A stretch of 64,000 bases of DNA, from the NCBI GenBank assembly GCA_024760905.1, contig CM045729.1:76304050-76368049 (forward strand), read 5' to 3'. Both the position numbers and the translations under genes were made by a program. Under the pieces are notes generated by a model. That model was not told where the DNA came from. It ran no database searches and worked only from the letters and a program-made list of their open reading frames with translations. Shown here in pieces: positions 60,066 to 64,000 of this stretch (the stretch's first letter is position 1; every line of letters starts with the position of its first letter). Source of the stretch: Plotosus lineatus (Eukaryota; Chordata; Actinopteri; Siluriformes; Plotosidae).

Positions 60066-61533
60066 CAAAATTATAATAACAAATAAACATTAATTTTCTT
60101 TTTCTTTCTTTTCCTGCCATTCAAAGACCATGCTGAATGTAGATGTTTGCAGTAAGCAGTATGTACGGTATGAATAACTAAACACAAACATCTAGTAACA
60201 GAATTAATCTGTAAAATTTTACACTCAAAATAGGAAAGCATGTGGGATATTTTTTTAAAGTCTTGTTTTCCCCCTCAACTGTCAGGCCTAACGGACAGTG
60301 CCGATTGGGAACTATGTGACTGTACCATCACTTAGTAACGTATTTGGTCATGTTTTCCAGGCCCACTCCCAGTATAAATAAATATGCAATGACAGTTGTC
60401 TGGAAAAGAGAGATGGATGAGGATAGAAATGGAAAAGGGAAGAAATGCAATATGCCAAATTCTACTGAAGGCCAAAGGTTATCGATACTGTGCAGACACA
60501 GCACTTATGACAGGCAAACAAAGTGGCTGTGTCATTTTTTTTATATTACATTTTACTGAAAAAGGTAGTACTGTATACAGAAATAGTTTCTGGCTCTCAT
60601 AGTGAAATGATATCTGACTCAACAATAATGCATAAAAATATTCCAATGAATTCAGCAATATGTATTCCATATATTCACATTATATAAATAATATATATGA
60701 ATTAAGAGGTATTTGAAGGCAATGCTGGCATTTAAAGCTGGCTGGAAAAAAAGAAAAGGAGAACAGAGTGAGAAAGAAAGTGATGGTAAAGCCATTATAT
60801 TGAGTGAGAGAGTAGGAAGAGCAGTCTGATCATATCTTGGCCGAAGGGTCAGGGGTTATCACTTCTGTACAGAAAGGAAAAGTTACTTTGCAATTATTCT
60901 GTGATGCACCAGTGTGAACATCTCAGCAGTGAAGTATGGATGGACTGCCAGAAAAAAAGAGTCTCAGGGAGCCTCCGTATCAAGTCTAATTTGCTCATTA
61001 GGGATCCAAATGTACATCTGCATCCTATGTATTATTGCTTGTTGATCATGTCAAATGTAGTTAAAGAATATTAAATTATATTACACTATACAGGATTATT
61101 CCACTGACTGTCCTTTGGGCCAACGTTCTATAAAGCTCAATTATGGCTCATGAGTCCCAGTGGCTGACAGTGGGGCTTTCATCTGAAAATGGATTTTCCC
61201 TACTTTTCACAGTTTGGTTTAATTGCTGCCCTTTTCCCAACCATTAACTTTTCCCCATGACACAGTAGTGACCAACCCGGAATGGTAAACACTAATGTAT
61301 GCTTCTTCCAAGAAACAACAAGACACTCCCACCCCCTTTTTTTGTCCATCACCACAAACTGAGTCTTAATATACCATTTCTGACTTGTGCACATAAATAA
61401 AAAGAGGGCACTCATTTTTCAAATGACACAGAATGACAGAATATGACTCAAGATTATCCAATGTATTTACAAGACTTTGAGTTGCATGCCACTTACCCTT
61501 TTCCACATATGTTGAGTTTTGTATATCTGTTTG

Positions 61534-61535
<2 letters not shown>
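60066..61535. other. no recognised feature
   Basis: About 1.5 kb of unique-looking sequence. No gene, RNA or named repeat. Confidence 0.45.

Positions 61536-61581
<46 letters not shown>
61536..61581. repeat. (TA)n microsatellite
   Basis: About 23 TA units, abutting SINE S8. Confidence 0.95.
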
Positions 61582-61582
<1 letters not shown>

Positions 61583-61583
<1 letters not shown>

Positions 61584-61830
61584 CCCAGTGCAGCTAACTG
61601 GGTTATCAAAGGCCGGCCATGTCTCTCACTGTCTATGGTGTGAGGCATGTAAAAGAACCATTGCTAACTTTCGACAAGAGTAGGCTGCAAAGCCGTTGGC
61701 GTGTTTCTGCCCTGTGATGGCCTGGCGAGCTGTCCAGGGTGTACTCTGTCCTCGCCCGAAGTTGGCTGGGATGGGCGCCAGCCTCCCCGCGACCCTAATT
61801 AGGATTAAGTGGTTACAGAAAATGAACTGA

Positions 61831-61833
<3 letters not shown>
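61583..61833 (+). mobile_element. SINE S8, type 2, without tRNA head, between (TA)n tracts
   Basis: Begins in the body (cagtgcagctaactgggtta) and ends ttacagaaaatgaactgatg. (TA)n lies on both sides, so it probably inserted into a TA tract or the tract seeded from its ends. Confidence 0.87.

Positions 61834-61901
<68 letters not shown>
61832..61901. repeat. (TA)n microsatellite
   Basis: About 34 TA units between SINE S8 and Tigger-like element P5. Confidence 0.95.
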
Positions 61902-61904
<3 letters not shown>

Positions 61905-62688
61905 AAACCTCCGCTGACGAACGCTTAAGCTCACGAACTTTTCGCCTCAAGAACATTAAATTTGCGAGCATATAATCTCTGCTGACGAACTAGTTTTCGG
62001 CGGGCGAATCAAACCACGCGGTCGAACAGCGCCACGGTGGCGGCCACGAGAAGCTGACGCACGCTCATGGCGTCACAGTTCGTCACCCCCTTTCTTTGAA
62101 TGTGGAAGTGGTTTGTGTTTGCTAGACATTTTGGACCATATCGAGTGTACTTTTGCTATTATGGGACCGAAAAAGACCCCACCACAGGCGGAGATCATTG
62201 AAAAACACAAACGAGGTGTGCGTTTGTGTGACTTAGCGTCCCAGTACCAGTACGCTAAGTCTACCATTGCTCCCATCCTTAAGAACAAGGAAGCTATTAA
62301 GGGTTTGTGTGTGGCTAAGGGTGTTTCCAAACACTAGGCGTTTCCAAACGCTCCTTCCAAACAGTAAGTCCCTCCCTCCCTCCTCCTCCCACTCCATTCC
62401 ATCAAGCCATCAACTACCATCACAAAGGTAAATAAAATGACTTTATTATACAGTACAGTTTATTTCTTTAATTACAATACAATAGCACATTTATTATACA
62501 TAAAATAAGGTATATTTTTGTGTAGTTTTAAGGCTTATTTAGTAAAAAATTATGTTTTATGGGGACCTGGGAACGGATTATTCTCATTTTAATGGTTTCT
62601 TATGGGAAATAAATGTTCGGAAGACGAACTTTTCGCCTTACACACACTTTCTGGGAACCAATTATGTTCGTGAGCAGATGTATCACTG
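61900..62688 (+). mobile_element. small Tigger-like element P5
   Basis: Left end agtaaaacctccgctgacga, right end complement cagtgatacatctgctcacg: about 16 of 22 positions match. It is bounded on both sides by TA dinucleotides of (TA)n tracts. The subterminal motif aacttttcgcc occurs at both arms (about 61936-61946 and 62625-62635). At 0.79 kb it carries only the N-terminal part of a transposase. Confidence 0.83.
62161..62337 (+). CDS. Tigger-type transposase N-terminal HTH, 58 residues
   Basis: A complete small frame from ATG (62161) to TAG (62335-62337). It reads MGPKKTPPQAEIIEKHKRGV, then a helix-turn-helix with RLCDLASQYQYAKSTIAPIL and KNKEAIK. This matches the first DNA-binding half of CENP-B/Tigger transposases, whose typical form is 'G..L.DIA..YG...STI..IL..K'. 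The second HTH and the DDE domain are missing: the frame stops and the element end follows about 350 bp later. It could yield a DNA-binding-only peptide if transcribed, but more likely is a remnant. The ATG at 62161 was chosen over the upstream one at 62113 because it matches the MDPKK/MDSKK start of P1 and P2. Confidence 0.7.
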   Translation: MGPKKTPPQAEIIEKHKRGVRLCDLASQYQYAKSTIAPILKNKEAIKGLCVAKGVSKH

Positions 62689-62823
<135 letters not shown>

Positions 62824-62836
62824 TTATTTATTTATA

Positions 62837-63159
62837 CAGACATTCATTGGTGGATTTTCTAGTGTGTTTAGGATCATGGTCTATGCCAAGTGCAACTTCA
62901 GTTTTCAGGTAGATGATAATTTTCCAGCACTTTTGATATGATGCAGAAACCATAGTTGAATCTACGATTGCAAATTGCCCACTCAAATAGGGTGACATAT
63001 TTAGATGTTGTTTTGTATGTTTAGATGTTTGTAAGTATGTTTTTTTTTTCCTTTTAAGCATACCATGCACATGGTAAGTATTTATTTTTCACATTACTAA
63101 CATAGGTGGTACAGTGACATAGTGGGTGTCATGCTCACCTTACAGCAAGAAGATAACAG
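62837..63159. other. mostly unrecognised; SINE-head scrap at 63103-63150
   Basis: ggtggtacagtgacatagtg..ttacagcaagaaga resembles the head of the second fish SINE type (compare 27306-27351). Confidence 0.45.
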
Positions 63160-63530
63160 TGGTGGGCCTGCAGGGCCAGAAAAGCCTTTTCTGCTGGCCT
63201 AAACACTATCAAACCCACTGATTTACATTTGCAATTTAAGTTCTAGTATTTGTGGCTTTAAATTCTATTAATTTTTCCAACAGTCAATTATCTTAATTTT
63301 GTAGCATCTCTTGGTCTCTTGACTACACTACATTCAGTGTGTAGGTGGATGTTAGATTATTTTGGTTCAATAAAATGTCAGCTTCTCTGTGCTGACATGT
63401 CAATTTAATTTGCCCAAGAAATTCAGAATCAGTAGTGCTGGCCAATGTCACTTAATTTATTTTAACAATGGGGCTGTTTTTTTTTAACCAATCAGATTTC
63501 AGATTTGCCTCACAGGGTCAGCCAGTGGGC
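63160..63530 (+). repeat. dispersed repeat, copy 2 of 2 (partner 41028-41285)
   Basis: agccttttctgctggcctaa, gttctagtatttgt, aatcagtagtgctggccaat and atttcagatttgcctcacag in the same order as the partner, but with an extra ~130 bp in the middle (about 63255-63400). Confidence 0.7.
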
Positions 63531-64000
63531 TTACAATAACCTTGACAATTTCCATCCTCTGACTAGTTGTTCAGATAAAATAATAGTCAATAGTGCATAG
63601 TGATACAATATATATGTTCCAATTTTTATGCACAAAAGGAGGAGGAGAAATTAACTTGGCGTTGGTCATTCTTAAAAATGTATTTCCAAGATGGACTTAT
63701 TCAGAAAAGATAGGCATCAGAATGAAAGTTTGAGGAAGTGGAGGTAAAGTTTATCTCTCTTTTTTTTTTTTCTTCTTTGGCTCAATGTCAATTTACAGCA
63801 GTTTCCACTGGTAAACACTGGAGAAAATTATGTACTTCTCAGAGTTTCTAGCAGAAATGCATGAAATGCTTCTCTCTATGCAATGCCATGTCTTATTGTA
63901 TTCTGATTTTTTTTTGTATATTATTTATGGTTTATATAATTGCAACACGATAGTGCTGATATTAAAAGGTAGATTAAGTCAGATAAGTCCCACTGAAGAA
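63531..64000. other. no recognised feature
   Basis: Unique-looking AT-rich sequence to the window edge. Confidence 0.45.

Overview
The window looks like intergenic or intronic DNA from a teleost fish. The evidence is the repeat content: a Rex3-type LINE, a Tc1-like element of a kind common in fish, two tRNA-headed SINE subfamilies, pogo/Tigger and hAT elements, and dozens of long (TA)n, (CA/GT)n and (AAT)n tracts. I found no convincing host gene, exon, tRNA or rRNA gene. All protein-like signal belongs to mobile elements, and all of it is broken to some degree.

Layout. 1-2390 is a plus-strand RTE-type LINE (endonuclease + reverse transcriptase, copy A) that runs into a (TA)n tract. 6153-6497 is a solo LTR. 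7089-9509 is LINE copy B, with perfect target duplications but its RT core deleted. 10992-11477 is a short pogo-like element. 12429-12761 is a SINE. 13578-18507 is LINE copy C, split by a Tigger-like element that is itself split by a Tc1-like transposon. 22058-22407 and 23310-23647 are SINEs. 24147-25738 is a hAT remnant with a SINE inside. 28146-31253 is LINE copy D, the best preserved copy. 32485-33480 holds an inverted-repeat element and an L2-like LINE fragment. 35611-36085 is a second pogo-like element. 37207-39497 is a LINE with a restriction-enzyme-like endonuclease, abutting a Tigger fragment (to 40159). 41345-47592 is a nest: a Tigger transposase pseudogene interrupted by a hAT MITE, another Tigger-like element carrying a SINE, and LINE copy E. 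48551-49449 is a third pogo-like element split by a SINE. 49450-51544 is a repeat-poor block. 51604-51948 is a SINE. 53147-56668 is a hAT element containing a long Rex3 copy. 61583-62688 holds a truncated SINE and a small Tigger-like element with a 58-residue ORF.

How the parts relate. The RTE LINE family is probably the recent driver: copies B, C and D have perfect 15-17 nt target duplications and E has a 13-nt one with a single mismatch. One SINE subfamily carries a segment resembling the LINE 5' region followed by the LINE 3' terminus, so it was probably mobilised by this LINE. A sister subfamily has the same tRNA-like head and body but a different 3' tail, which implies a tail exchange. 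Insertion order can be read from the nests.
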